Assembly (NCBI GenBank): GCA_027604185.1
Contig: JADGKB010000007.1
Coordinates: forward strand, 186,001 to 250,000
DNA: 64,000 nt
Direction of reading: 5' to 3'
Source of the DNA: Boothiomyces macroporosus
Taxonomy: Eukaryota; Chytridiomycota; Chytridiomycetes; Rhizophydiales; Terramycetaceae
Shown: positions 1 through 9,527 of the stretch, piece after piece
Numbering within the stretch: position 1 is the first letter of the stretch
Layout of the letters: the number at the start of each line of letters is the position of its first letter
Position numbers and translations under genes: made by a program
The notes under the pieces: generated by a model
What the model saw: only the letters and a program-made list of their open reading frames with translations
What the model was told of the DNA's origin: nothing
The model's database searches: none

Positions 1-280
1 TGTACTTTACTGGATTGTAAGAGAAACTTCCAAGATGTCGGTTAGGGGAGGAAGCCGTGTTCACGTAAATCAAGATTCCGGTAAAAGTAGCGAAGGTAGG
101 ATGATTAACAGTTATAGAAACTGATCCGTCTGAATTTGGACTAGCAGATAGATAGTAGCCCAAATCTGGAGTCTGAGCACCCATTGCCAAGAATCTCTGC
201 ATATTCAACGGGATTGAACAGACTGGACTGCCGGAAGGCAATTGCAATGAAGATCCTACTAATAGAAAACTGAGTAGCAT
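1..280 (-). CDS. Reeler-domain secreted protein, 3' part outside window
   Basis: An open frame runs from an ATG at 280 to the window edge (93 complete codons). It starts with a hydrophobic signal peptide (MLLSFLLVGSSLQ) followed by LPSGSPVCSI, which matches the start of the Reeler paralogs at 10-15 kb (LPNGAPVCS and similar). Downstream lie the family hallmarks MGAQ...LGY, a DGS..ITV strand, the TFTGILIYV core and HLGSFS. The rest of the domain and the expected GPI tail are beyond the edge. It is a dispersed member of the Reeler family described below; its function is probably at the cell surface. The start is supported by the signal peptide and no intron is visible in the part seen. Confidence 0.85.
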   Translation of the reverse strand, partial: MLLSFLLVGSSLQLPSGSPVCSIPLNMQRFLAMGAQTPDLGYYLSASPNSDGSVSITVNHPTFATFTGILIYVNTASSPNRHLGSFSYNPVKY

Positions 281-371
281 AGCCAAATAGTAAAGAAGTG
301 GATGAGATTTGTTTTGTTTCTATCTTGCATTGTTTTTTTATTTTTTTTCTTCAACTTGAAGCTAATACCTG

Positions 372-893
372 ATGGGCACTACAAACAACAAGAAGAAAAC
401 TTTAAAGAATATCAAGGGATTGGATAAAGCGCATCCGTATTCTCGAAAGGCGAGTCAAATGAAGAGAGCAATTCTCCGCACTTCAACAATGTCAACAAAA
501 GATTCCTTGCGACAGGAACCTAAACAAAGAGTGGTCGACAAGCTGCTGTGGTTCAAAGAAAAGGCTGATGATGTTCTAACATTGGACCAGTTGCGAGAAG
601 TAATTGAAGAATATATCAATAGAAATATGGAAGAAATCATGGAATTGAAAAAGAATTGGAGGCAAGGAAGACCAAAGCCAAACCGCTTAGATTTGTTGGA
701 GAATTTGCATTCAAAAGAAATGCAGGACTTTAAGTTAGGATTTGAAGTCCCAGATTTGACAAACAAGGATGTTATTGATTACTATAAAGTCTGGAAGGGT
801 GATTACAATGCGATTTCTGACATCAAGATAGTTAGAGTCAAACAAACAGCTGACAGCGGAGAAAATGATTCAGTTATGAAGGATGATCAATAA
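372..893 (+). CDS. TMA16: Translation machinery-associated protein 16 (TMA16)
   Basis: Single-exon gene of 173 aa, the usual length for TMA16, a 60S ribosome biogenesis factor. Visible family features are the basic N-terminus with HPYSRKASQMKRA (residues ~21-33), the tryptophan segment WRQGRPKPNRLDLL (~97-110), the F.VPDLT motif near residue 130 and the YKVWKGDYNAISDIKIVRV strand near the C-terminus. The stop codon lies inside the palindrome AATAAATTTATT at 889-900, which places an AATAAA polyadenylation signal on both strands between this gene and the convergent ESS2 gene, whose stop is 24 bp away. Confidence 0.92.
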   Translation: MGTTNNKKKTLKNIKGLDKAHPYSRKASQMKRAILRTSTMSTKDSLRQEPKQRVVDKLLWFKEKADDVLTLDQLREVIEEYINRNMEEIMELKKNWRQGRPKPNRLDLLENLHSKEMQDFKLGFEVPDLTNKDVIDYYKVWKGDYNAISDIKIVRVKQTADSGENDSVMKDDQ

Positions 894-917
894 ATTTATT
901 TTTTAATACACATTAAG

Positions 918-2156
918 TTACAGATTTAGCAGGTTGTCTGTAATTGAGCTATCTGGTTTAGGTTTTGTGGAAGTTGTTTGAACTGGTTTAATAAGTTTGC
1001 CACTCTTGATTTTAGGGGTTCCTGTTTTCATTCTTTGTGGGGTAAATCCAGATATGCGGCCAGGAGTACGGTTTGTAGGGGTGGAATAGCTTGCCCTCAA
1101 TGCATTATCAATTCCTACCCCAATTGATTTTGCAAGGGCTTGCAAAGCTGGTGATTGCCCTCGTGTTAATGGCGTTTTGAATCTAGGAGTAGCACCTTGA
1201 CGTTTCCTGATGGCTTCTGTAGCCTTATCAGAAAGCTTGTTTGCCAAGACTTCCCTTCTAGGTGTTTGAGCCATGGAAAAAGTTGGTCCATCGTGAGCTT
1301 GGCCAGAATCAACTAGTATAGGAGTGGATTCAATCATACCCCAAGTCATCAATTCTGATGGGTCCACATCTTCGTTTGGTTTCAATTCAGGGGTAGCAGG
1401 AACTAAATCATAGCCGTTTTGTTTCTTTGGAGAAGAGTTACTTGGGAATAGTCCAGGAGTCGCTTTTGCCATCACATCCCATACTTTTTGTGTTTGCAAA
1501 TCTATTCCCGCCTTTGTTTCGCTGAGTCTAACTGGTGGTGGTACTTTAAATCTGGTCGCAGCATGAACGATTTCTTTTGGAGCAGCCCGAGTGATTGGAA
1601 TTTCATGAGCAGCGAGTTCTTTACCCTCCGGTACATACATTAGTGCAGATTTGGGCTATGGTTAGGTCAATCTTACATTATGCTCCCAGGTAACTACAGG
1701 TTTTGCTTCTTTTGAACTACCAGATTCGATCAAAAACTTTTCCGGAAGAGTTATTGCTTTTTCCTTCTCGTAGAACCAATGATGCAGCTCTCTATTTGCA
1801 GCGTTTTGTTTGTGTACTATCGTTCCGAACGAAGCATCGTCTTCGCTCGTAAATTTGGTTTGATAAGCGTCCAGTCGTAATCCTTTTTCTTGATCTTCCG
1901 GCTTTGCCAGTTGTTCTTTCAAATGAGCCGCTCTAGCGGTATCCATATTAGAAATTGCATCCAATAATTCGTTTTGAACTTTAAGCTTATCCAAATCCGG
2001 AAAAAAGTCTCTCTTTATGATTTTGGAAATTCCCTCAACATATTCGTCTTCTTCCACTACCGTTGGCGGCGGCGGTTTCTGAAATTCTACTGGTTTCTGA
2101 AATTCTGCTGGTTTATTGGTCAACTGCTGTGAGTTTTTGGCCACCGCTGATTCCAT
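918..2156 (-). CDS. ESS2: ESS2/DGCR14/Bis1 splicing-associated nuclear protein
   Basis: Two exons, 2156..1677 and 1655..918, joined over a 21-nt intron (1656-1676), giving 405 aa. Splicing restores the conserved junction TWEHN-PKSALMYVPEG, the W.YK..N.LMY.P.G block of the family. Other family features are EYVEGISKIIKRDFFPDL (residues ~39-56), the LDAYQ.KF.SEDDASF block and the C-terminal TWGMIESTPILVDSG and ...FKTPLTRGQSPA stretches. ESS2 proteins associate with the late spliceosome (C complex) in animals and fission yeast, which is of interest in a genome with such small introns. It is convergent with TMA16 and divergent from the CLU gene. Confidence 0.93.
1656..1676 (-). other. 21-nt spliceosomal intron in ESS2
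   Basis: On the minus strand the segment begins GTAAGATTGA, has a CTAAC branch-like motif and ends ATAG. Keeping it introduces a stop; removing it joins two conserved blocks in frame. It is the clearest single example of the 19-22-nt intron class. Confidence 0.93.
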
Positions 2157-2396
2157 TCAAAAATTGGAAAAAACATTCGAGTCAGCAAATCCTTGACAAT
2201 ACTGAATTTGCTCAATTAAAGGCTACTTTGATGACTCACACTATGAATAATTACCAATTGAATTTTGAAACCTCCAAGGCAAGGACTTTAGGTCTAATAT
2301 GGATACACAAGAATTCTATATAAGGATATGGAGAGTAGAATCAGATTACTTTCAATTACAAGTTCAAAGCGCGGTGTAATTTTCTTCGCGTTTTAA
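2157..2396. promoter_or_regulatory. Divergent promoter region between ESS2 and the CLU gene
   Basis: A 240-bp non-coding spacer between two divergent start codons. A TATATAAGG-like box lies at about 2317-2325 on the plus strand, roughly 75 nt before the CLU start. No other signal is recognised. Confidence 0.4.
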
Positions 2397-5300
2397 ATGC
2401 TGTCAACAACCCAAAACTATAAACCAATTAAACAAGGTTGGATACAAAAGAAAGGAGGCTCCGGATTGCTCGCTATCTGGAGATCAAAGTATCTCGTACT
2501 TGTTCCTTTGCCGAAAGGAGTGGTTCTCTGGATTTACGATGATATTGACCAGACAAAGCTTCCAAAGCATGAATTGCTGGTCCATGATATCAAAATAGAT
2601 ACCCAACCACAGAAATACTCTAGATTGAGCAAGTCTGCCGTGCCATTCACTATATTTTGCAATAGTCGCAAGGTGACTGATTACTTACCCAGTATCATTT
2701 GGCTGCATTGACAAAGTCCGACTTTGAAGAATGGGTAAATGTACTCTCCAATACCAACCAACCAGAGAACAAAGTAAAAAGATCAACGTCCTACTATTCT
2801 CAACCAGAGAGACCATTTTCACGACAAAGTAGAAGTACGCGACGTTATGATGATGATGCAAGGTCTGTATATTCAGTAGCGTCTCAAGGGAATGAAGAAG
2901 ATGATACAATGTCTGTAATAAGCGCTTCATCTCGGGCAATGTCTTGCATTAGTTTAGATCGCGACGCTGACAGCACACGATCTTCAAATGTAGACACTCT
3001 AGTACCAGCACTCTAATAATAGTCCTTCTGTTCAGAGCCGGTACTAACACCCATGGAATTGACTTTGATGGGAAGTGAAAATCAGAATGAACTATTGGAA
3101 GATGAAAAACGAAACCAGTACTCAAAGAGAAGAAGTAGAACCAACTTAACATAGCTCCTGGGCAAAGTATGGAGCAATTAAACGAGTCTTGGCACGAGAA
3201 ATTCATTGAAATCTTGAATACCAGGGTAATTACTGAAGAATCTGCCCTTCAAAAAGGTAACTCCTTTTAACCAAGATGTTCAGATGATGGAGCTTGTCGG
3301 TGCTTTCCAAGAGACTGCCCTATACCACACACAAAATATTATTGACGACTATCATCTAATTGGCAGACTTGACTCTAGTTATTCTGGGATTTACAGAATG
3401 AATCCCGACAAGTCATTTGTTCATGACGGGATAGTATTCAGATTTGCCTGTGATTATGATGGTACATTGTGGTTAATATAGCTTGTTCGGCAGCAGAGGT
3501 GGAACAAGCCATGAAAGAAACGTCAACAGAAATGCTTGCTATTGATGCCACCATAAAGGCGATTTCTTCAAGAAGAAACGAGAGTAACGGGGTGCGATTC
3601 AATACTGTATTAATGGCTCTACTCGATTACAAAGGTTTTCGAATGATTGCCCATGCGGATACGAGACAAAATAGACAAGTACAAGCTTATCTGATTTAGA
3701 TGCGTCCTGTGCATAATTTAAACCCTCGCAATTTACTGATTGACGAATATGCATGTGAAGAGACTAATTCTATCGCCACTATTCTCAATTTGAAATCGCA
3801 CACAGTCCAAGTCAATGATGATAGAAGAGTACGTGTACCACTGTCTGCAACAGTCGAGGTAAATGAATGTTGATCACAGATACACAAAGACTTGCGCGAT
3901 GGCGATTACTATCTCACTTCTTTGAAAGATATTTTCCCAATTGATCATTACAATATGGGAGAAATTATCAGAAGCAATCGATTGCGACCTGAATTCCTCG
4001 CTATTTATCAATCACCACTGTGCTCAGATGCTCTTACCCCTACTTCTGGTGGCAGCCGAAGAGAAATTGAAGTAAATGATGACGAGCTTTTAAAGGCAGC
4101 TAGATTTTTAAGAGAAAATTGGATCCCCGCGTTTGTGTCATCTATTGATAGCTTGGATATTTGTCCATACGATTCGTATTCCTTGACAAACGAAATGCAC
4201 AAGAAAGGAATCAATATGCGCTATCTAGGTATTTTGTGTTAATATCAGGCTTAATTTATCAACTGTCCACTGTGCCATTTGTTAAAAGTATGACTCTGGT
4301 TGAAATGGTTGCTAGAATTTGCAAGCAGATTTATCGAGTACGTTTGCGAGGTGCAATTTTACACTTTAGAAGCGTTGGTGCGACATATATTGAAGAACAA
4401 ACTCAAAGCTATGCAAACACATTGTTTGAATTAATCCTTGGCTTCAATGAAAAAACCAGAGTATTTTTCGAAACCAAAATTAAACCAGAGCTACAAAGAC
4501 ATTATAACGTATCGATTACTCAGAGAAATTATTTTGAAATCCATCGCCCAGCACTGTTTATTGCAATTCAATATCATGTATAAACTACCTAATTTAGTGC
4601 GGAATATCATACAAAGATACCATTGAATACGATTTCAATTCACCTGAGCCGCTTTCAAAGGCTAAATTCGAAAGCTTTAACGCCCGAATCAAAACCATTA
4701 CTGGTGTGGAGCGTGACACAGTTTGTAACCCTTCCCAGCCTGCAAAGGAAGATGAACGATTATCTTACGTGGTCGCTAAACACTTCAAATCTCTTGGGCC
4801 AAAATCAAAGCTACTTCCTTCCAATTTATCATCTGCAGTCTTAACTCTAACTGCTTCCTATTATAACAGTTGTAATAGGTTTGAAGAGGCACGACTGTAC
4901 GCTCAAGCGGGCACTGTTTCTAGTAAAAAGAACCATGCACTCTTTGGATTATCTACGGCACAGCTTTTATATGCGATTGCAGGTCTACAATCAAGTGTGA
5001 TGGGAGGGCCAGATCCATCCATTTTGGACTGGTACAGAAAATCCATGGCAGCAATGGTTTGGCACTATGGGCCACACAACCTATTGACAATGACCTTGCA
5101 TGATCGCATGTCATCTATTTACCACAAAGCGAAAGATCCACAACGTGCGTTTGAGTTTCATAAAGCTAGTCTAGAAACTGCCGAGAAATCACTTGGCAAG
5201 AATCATGTAATTACTGCAGGATATTTGACGAGGGTAATTTCAATTAACAATAGGCTGGATGCTATCTTGCAAACCTTGGCCATCTAGACAAGTCCATTGA

Positions 5301-6078
5301 AATGTTTAACCAAGCGTTGAATGTGTTCCAAAGCTCCAGATCTGACCCTTCTTTACTAGCAGAGGTTCACTACCACTACGCTGATGTACTTTACCAGAAG
5401 GGTGACTTTGACGGAGCGGTTGATTTTGCACAAAAGTGCCGAAGAACCAGAGAAACATGTTTTGGATTTTCAGATATCCGTGTTATTCATTCTTGCAGAC
5501 AAGTAGCAAAAATGCTCTTGGCGCCTTATGTTGACTACACTGGCATTCTCACACCAGAAATCAAAAAATGCTATAGAGAAGCGATAGTTTGTCATGAAAA
5601 AGTATTTAGATACTTGCAATCCCTACAGAAAGGACTGTCACGACGTCGCTCAACCAAACGAGGAACAATCAAGAATTATTCTCTTCCAACTAGTCAAAAC
5701 CACTCTCTAGAAAAGACTTATATTATTAGCGGCCCTTTGGTATCAGCACCATTTGGATGGACACCTCCTTTTGGTAAAAACTTGATGCACAAGTTGACCA
5801 AGGATATTGTTTCAATGAAATTGGCTCTAGTCGAAGCCCCAAGACCTAAAGAGATCATTAGGGCACTAAGAGCTAAAAAATCGTCACCAAACACGGAAGA
5901 TGGAATCGTGTTTGATGCAGATGAAGCCAAATTGGTGATTAAAAAGATGGCTTCTGTCACTCCTAGCGTGTACTTGGATGACTTGTTGCAAAGAGTAGAA
6001 CTGGGAGATGAATGTGCCATTGAAGAATTGGGTTTGGTCATATTCCTGACTGAAAGTGAAACTGTTGGTCTAAAATAA
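2397..6078 (+). CDS. PH domain-CLU-TPR protein (clustered mitochondria family)
   Basis: Eleven exons: 2397..2672, 2693..3001, 3023..3134, 3155..3256, 3276..3461, 3482..3678, 3700..3858, 3880..4228, 4249..4577, 4598..5233, 5254..6078. The ten introns are 20,21,20,19,20,21,21,20,20,20 nt; the spliced frame is open for 1159 aa. The N-terminus is a PH domain (QGWIQKKGGSGLLAIWRSKYLVL to FEEWVNVL, residues ~13-115). It is followed by a Ser/Arg-rich linker, a divergent CLU domain (W..KF to VHNLNPRNLL), a CLU-central region (DLRDGDYYL, LRPEFL, MHKKGINMRYLG) and C-terminal TPR-like helices (FHKASLETAEKSLGKNH, DKSIEMFNQALNVF). Typical CLU proteins bind mRNA/ribosomes and affect mitochondrial distribution; they normally start with a ubiquitin-like CLU_N region, not a PH domain. 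The stop lies within AATAAA. Confidence 0.9.
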
Positions 6079-6097
6079 AGTGATAGAGACTACATAT

Positions 6098-7402
6098 TTA
6101 TTCTAAGTATTGGTTTGCAAGAGAGTCAAATGATCCGTCTTCAATACTATCCCTGATTTCTTGCAGAAAGTTTTCTAGCTGGTAAATGTTGTGCTCCATC
6201 AGAGTAATATATGCAAGCATATCATTAACGCAGAGCAAATGGTGAATGTAAGCCCTAGAATGTGGCCTTTTGCACGTCCAGCATTGGCAGTTTGGTGAAA
6301 TTGGCTCTAAATCCTTTTGCCAAACTGATATTGTAGTTGGCAATATGCTTGTTCCGTCGACTGTAGTTGAAGATTGTTCTTTGTTTAAATCCAAGACGAT
6401 TGCATGGTTGCTGAGCAATTTGACCCGTTTATCAGAAGGCAGCTTGTGACTTGCTTCATCTATTTGGTGTTTGAAGGAAGCAATAACGGCATATCCTAAA
6501 ATAAAGTAAAAGTTACCTGCAAAAGTCACTGGTTCCAGCCAACTATTATCAATGATATCCACACCAGCTTTGACAGCTCTGACAATGTCTTTGAAATTTG
6601 CAATCCCAAATACTGCCCTAGGTTTTTCAGCAGGTACATTCGCAATAAAAGAGCTCAAGTTATCATTCCATAGTGTATTCATTCGATCTAGTTGTTCTTT
6701 TGAAACTTTTTCATTTAGAATATCGCAATTCGACGGCAAATAGATTCCATATCCCAACATTCTGCTGTCCAATGTAGCTACTATATGTTTGGCTGATTCC
6801 TGGATTGGAAATGGAGTGCTGCCAGACACACAAGCGTACAAAGGAGCGGTTGTATTTTTTGCCACTTCATCCAACCAATCATACCACCTTTTATGAGCCT
6901 TTCGTTCTTGATTAGCACTAAGAACTAGAGGCTGGTCGACACCCTTGTTTATATTGATCACATCGCTATAAATTGCTTGCTGAGGATCGCCAAGAATGGC
7001 CAAGTCAGGCTTTGTCATTTCCAACAGTTTGGCAGCCATCTTTGGGGTTACTGCCAGCTTGAAATTTCCGTTTCCTGACATTCCAATCCCTTTTGAGCTT
7101 CCTTTCACATAATCCTTTGCCAGCCTGTTAATATCGCTATTCGTCGCAACAATCGTTGAATTTGAATATCCAAGGTACTCATGAAAAGTGCGGTCCCATT
7201 CTTTTCTTGGTGATTCCCTCTGTGCTTGGGGTTGAACCAAATCAATGAAATGTTCCAATGCTACGTTCAGCAGCTTGTTTTCTTTCCCTATCAAATGCGG
7301 TATTGATCCTTGCTTAGTATACTGTAATGCTAGTGGGGATTTTCTATTGAAGAGAGAACAAGTCCTGGCTTTTGACATTTTCGATTCTGCTTCAATTTTC
7401 AT
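6098..7402 (-). CDS. QTRT2: Queuine tRNA-ribosyltransferase accessory subunit 2 (QTRT2)
   Basis: Intronless, 434 aa. The protein has the TGT-fold features of the non-catalytic subunit: an N-terminal SKARTCSLF...IPHLI segment, the GIANFKDIVRAVKAGVDIIDNSW barrel strand and a C-terminal zinc site C-x-C-x2-C (CQCWTCKRPHSRAYIHHLL, residues ~372-390) with a downstream MEHN histidine. QTRT2 pairs with the catalytic QTRT1 to insert queuine at position 34 of GUN-anticodon tRNAs, probably at the mitochondrial surface. S. cerevisiae lacks it, while fission yeast, animals and several early fungi have it. The stop is embedded in GAATAAAT. It is convergent with the CLU gene, 19 bp away. Confidence 0.88.
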   Translation of the reverse strand: MKIEAESKMSKARTCSLFNRKSPLALQYTKQGSIPHLIGKENKLLNVALEHFIDLVQPQAQRESPRKEWDRTFHEYLGYSNSTIVATNSDINRLAKDYVKGSSKGIGMSGNGNFKLAVTPKMAAKLLEMTKPDLAILGDPQQAIYSDVININKGVDQPLVLSANQERKAHKRWYDWLDEVAKNTTAPLYACVSGSTPFPIQESAKHIVATLDSRMLGYGIYLPSNCDILNEKVSKEQLDRMNTLWNDNLSSFIANVPAEKPRAVFGIANFKDIVRAVKAGVDIIDNSWLEPVTFAGNFYFILGYAVIASFKHQIDEASHKLPSDKRVKLLSNHAIVLDLNKEQSSTTVDGTSILPTTISVWQKDLEPISPNCQCWTCKRPHSRAYIHHLLCVNDMLAYITLMEHNIYQLENFLQEIRDSIEDGSFDSLANQYLE

Positions 7403-7497
7403 TGTTTGAAAGAAAAAAACTTGGACAAAAATCTACCATGGGATTGAGTCAACTTATACTAGTGAGATATCGTTCGTCAAATTGTATAACGGGTTTA

Positions 7498-8032
7498 TTA
7501 ATGGCTCATCATTGTCATGGTCATCATTGCCATTGAAGTGCTGGTACAATTTGGCATAGACGTTACCACAGGTGTAGGTTCAATATATTTGGTAGGAGTT
7601 GGCGCAGGGCTGCATGGGACATCTAGAGTGCCATTTACGTTGTTCCAATATGTCCCAGCACCGTTTGTCAACACTAATAGTCCGTTATCTTGCAATACCA
7701 GGTAGTCACCTTCACAGTACTTTTTGACACTCCACAACAAAATGTTATTCCCCGCGTAAAGATCCAAGCTGCCACCAAGTGACATTGACAAGTAACTCCG
7801 CATACACTTGAACAACATCATATCATTTCCGTCCTTTTTGGTATCCGTAGACCAAACTGATTGTGTGCCCAACTTCAGGTTAAGCTGGCAGTTCTTTTCA
7901 AGCGTGAGTGAATAGGTGTTGTTTGTAGAGTAGATGGATTTACCTGGATTAATCAAACTTGCCTGCTCTTAGAAAATGTCCCTTTTCCAAGACGCCTGCT
8001 GAAGCCAATGCAATCAACCAGGACAAGATCAT
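7498..8032 (-). CDS. Secreted bulb-type mannose-binding (B-lectin) protein
   Basis: Two exons, 8032..7963 and 7943..7498, give 171 aa if a 19-nt GC-AG intron is removed. Exon 1 encodes a signal peptide (MILSWLIALASAG). The junction then reads GHFLRAGKSIYSTNNTYSL, a good B-lectin start. Lectin strands follow: LTLEKNCQLNLKL..QSVWSTDT, LDLYAGNNILLWS, and GDYLVLQDNGLLVL, each resembling the QxDxNxVxY-type repeat although the canonical residues are only partly kept. The C-terminus is Pro/Thr then Met/Ser/Thr-rich without a hydrophobic GPI tail, so secretion as a soluble protein is likely. Sugar binding is inferred from the fold. Confidence 0.75.
7944..7962 (-). other. 19-nt GC-AG intron in the lectin gene
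   Basis: On the minus strand the segment is GCAAGTTTGATTAATCCAG, with a TTAAT branch-like motif. It is the only intron in the window with a GC donor; removing it joins the signal peptide to the lectin domain in frame. Confidence 0.7.
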
Positions 8033-8062
8033 GTTGAACGTGAAAATGAAAAGCGTGTATTT

Positions 8063-8120
8063 CACTCAAACGGATTCAACAGCGCACCACTCAAACGGAT
8101 TCAACAGCGCACCACTCAAA
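8063..8120. repeat. 25-bp tandem repeat, two copies plus a partial third
   Basis: The unit CACTCAAACGGATTCAACAG plus 5 nt occurs at 8063-8087 and 8088-8112 without mismatch, followed by the first 8 nt again at 8113-8120. It lies between the lectin start and the SNARE stop. Confidence 0.95.
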
Positions 8121-8151
8121 TAATAATAACCACGTGTATGTTTAACTGTAA

Positions 8152-8850
8152 TTAAAAAACATTTATGAATATGATCAATAAAATCAATATCAGCACTAAT
8201 AAACATATTATTGAGAGCGCTAAGTTAGTCTCTATTTACCTCTGGAAGATTCGCTACTTGATTCCATGAACCCATCAAGCCGGTTCCTAGCATTACGCAT
8301 TCTCTGTTCAGTTGCATTGGCACGCTCGTCAACTTCATCCAATAGGTCTACTTGTACATCCAGCTCATTAGAAATCATTTCTCCAATCTGTTTCTGTCTG
8401 GTTAATAATTCTGCAAGCGAGTCTAGCTGTGCATCCTGCTGGTTAATAATCCGTTCATGCAACTGCAGTAATTCATGGTTATCCAAATTCTCATGCTGTG
8501 TTTCAGCAAGAAACGACTCTTTTATTGGCTTTCTAGCTGTGCTGGTTCCCAACTCTGAGTCTACCATCACTTGTATTCTATCAAATTGTTTGCTGAGGGT
8601 CAATAGCTCTGATTCCAACTCCCGCAACTGATCCACTGAGCTACATTAGTTGTAAATACCACTTTCCACCTTCCTCTAAACTGCTCAATTCCGCTTCATG
8701 TTTGTTTATCAATTCGTTCACTGTCGATACATTAACAGTGATTTTCTGATCAATTTCAAAAGTCGAAGCTGAGGTATTTACTAATCGCTTCCGCTCATAA
8801 AACAATGTGGTAATATCCGCTATCAGCTCATTGGTTTTTGAAAAATCCAT
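8152..8850 (-). CDS. Qc-SNARE, syntaxin-8-like
   Basis: Three exons, 8850..8660, 8640..8240 and 8219..8152, with 19- and 20-nt introns; 219 aa. The N-terminus is helical. The SNARE motif spans about residues 140-195 (DAQLDSLAELLTRQKQIG...ELDVQVDLLDEVDERANATEQRM..ARNRL), with the zero-layer glutamine most likely in ELDVQVDLL. Removing the second intron uncovers a C-terminal hydrophobic anchor (ALSIICLLVLILILLIIFI) that is otherwise missing, strong support for the splice. Qc SNAREs of this type act in endosome/vacuole fusion. The exact orthology (Syn8 versus Tlg1) is not certain. It is divergent from ARL3, with 80 bp between start codons. Confidence 0.87.
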
Positions 8851-8930
8851 TTTAGTAGAGTTTTCAAGGCTTCAAATTAAAATTCAGCCACCTCGAATAT
8901 CCACGAAGAAACTTGGACGCGATTCGAGAA

Positions 8931-9527
8931 ATGGTTTCAAGAGACTGACAATAGGGCTTATTATCACTGCTAAGAAAGCTAAAGAAAAATGACAAGGAAA
9001 TTAGGATCCTAGTTCTTGGATTGGATAATGCGGGAAAAACTACAATTATGAATAGGCTGTCTGGGGATGAAATCCAAGATATTAAGCCTACTCAAGGGTT
9101 CAACGTAAAGTCTGTACAATCAGATGGATTTAAGATGAACCTGTGGGACATCGGAGGCCAGCAATCTATTCGTCCTTACTGGAGAAATTACTTTGAAGGA
9201 TCTGATATTTTAGTTTACGTGATTGATAGCTCAGATCAGCGTAGATTAGCTGAAACGTAACTAGAATTAAACATAGCGGTCAAGAATTAGCGCAGCTTTT
9301 ACAAGAACAAAACCTAGGGAAAATACCGTTATTGGTATTTGCAAACAAACAGGATCTAGTCACAGCTTTACCTGGAGATGAAGTATTTCACGCTAACGTA
9401 GATTGCTTTGGGACTTAATCTGAATTCAATTAGAGATAGACCATGGCAAATTCAAGCTTGCTCGGCAAAGAATGGCGAAGGTATCAGGGAAGGTATGGAA
9501 TGGGCAATGTCTGTAGTGCGTAATTAA
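8931..9527 (+). CDS. ARL3: ARL3-type Arf-like small GTPase
   Basis: Four exons, 8931..8933, 8955..9256, 9277..9382, 9402..9527 (introns 21, 20, 19 nt), 178 aa. The first exon is only the ATG; splicing gives [20 protein letters not shown], matching the N-terminus of ARL3, with Gly2 positioned as in Arf-family proteins. Motifs are the P-loop GLDNAGKT, switch I PTQGFN, switch II WDIGGQ and NKQD. ARL3 works with tubulin-folding and lipidated-cargo release factors and is usually linked to cilia, so its presence may hint at a flagellated or recently deflagellated lineage; ARL2 is a possible alternative. Confidence 0.9.
8934..8954 (+). other. 21-nt intron placed directly after the start codon of ARL3
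   Basis: It starts GTTTCAAGAG, has a CTGAC branch-like motif and ends ATAG. The coding part of the upstream exon is three nucleotides, the ATG itself. The downstream frame encodes the conserved ARL3 N-terminus only if this segment is removed. Confidence 0.88.

Noticed and set aside
455..766. Minus-strand ORF opposite TMA16
   Set aside because: It is antisense to a clear conserved gene and has no protein features.
2397..6078. A decayed pseudogene with many frameshifts
   Set aside because: Every interruption coincides with a 19-21-nt GT-AG segment with a branch-like motif, and removing all ten gives a continuous conserved protein.
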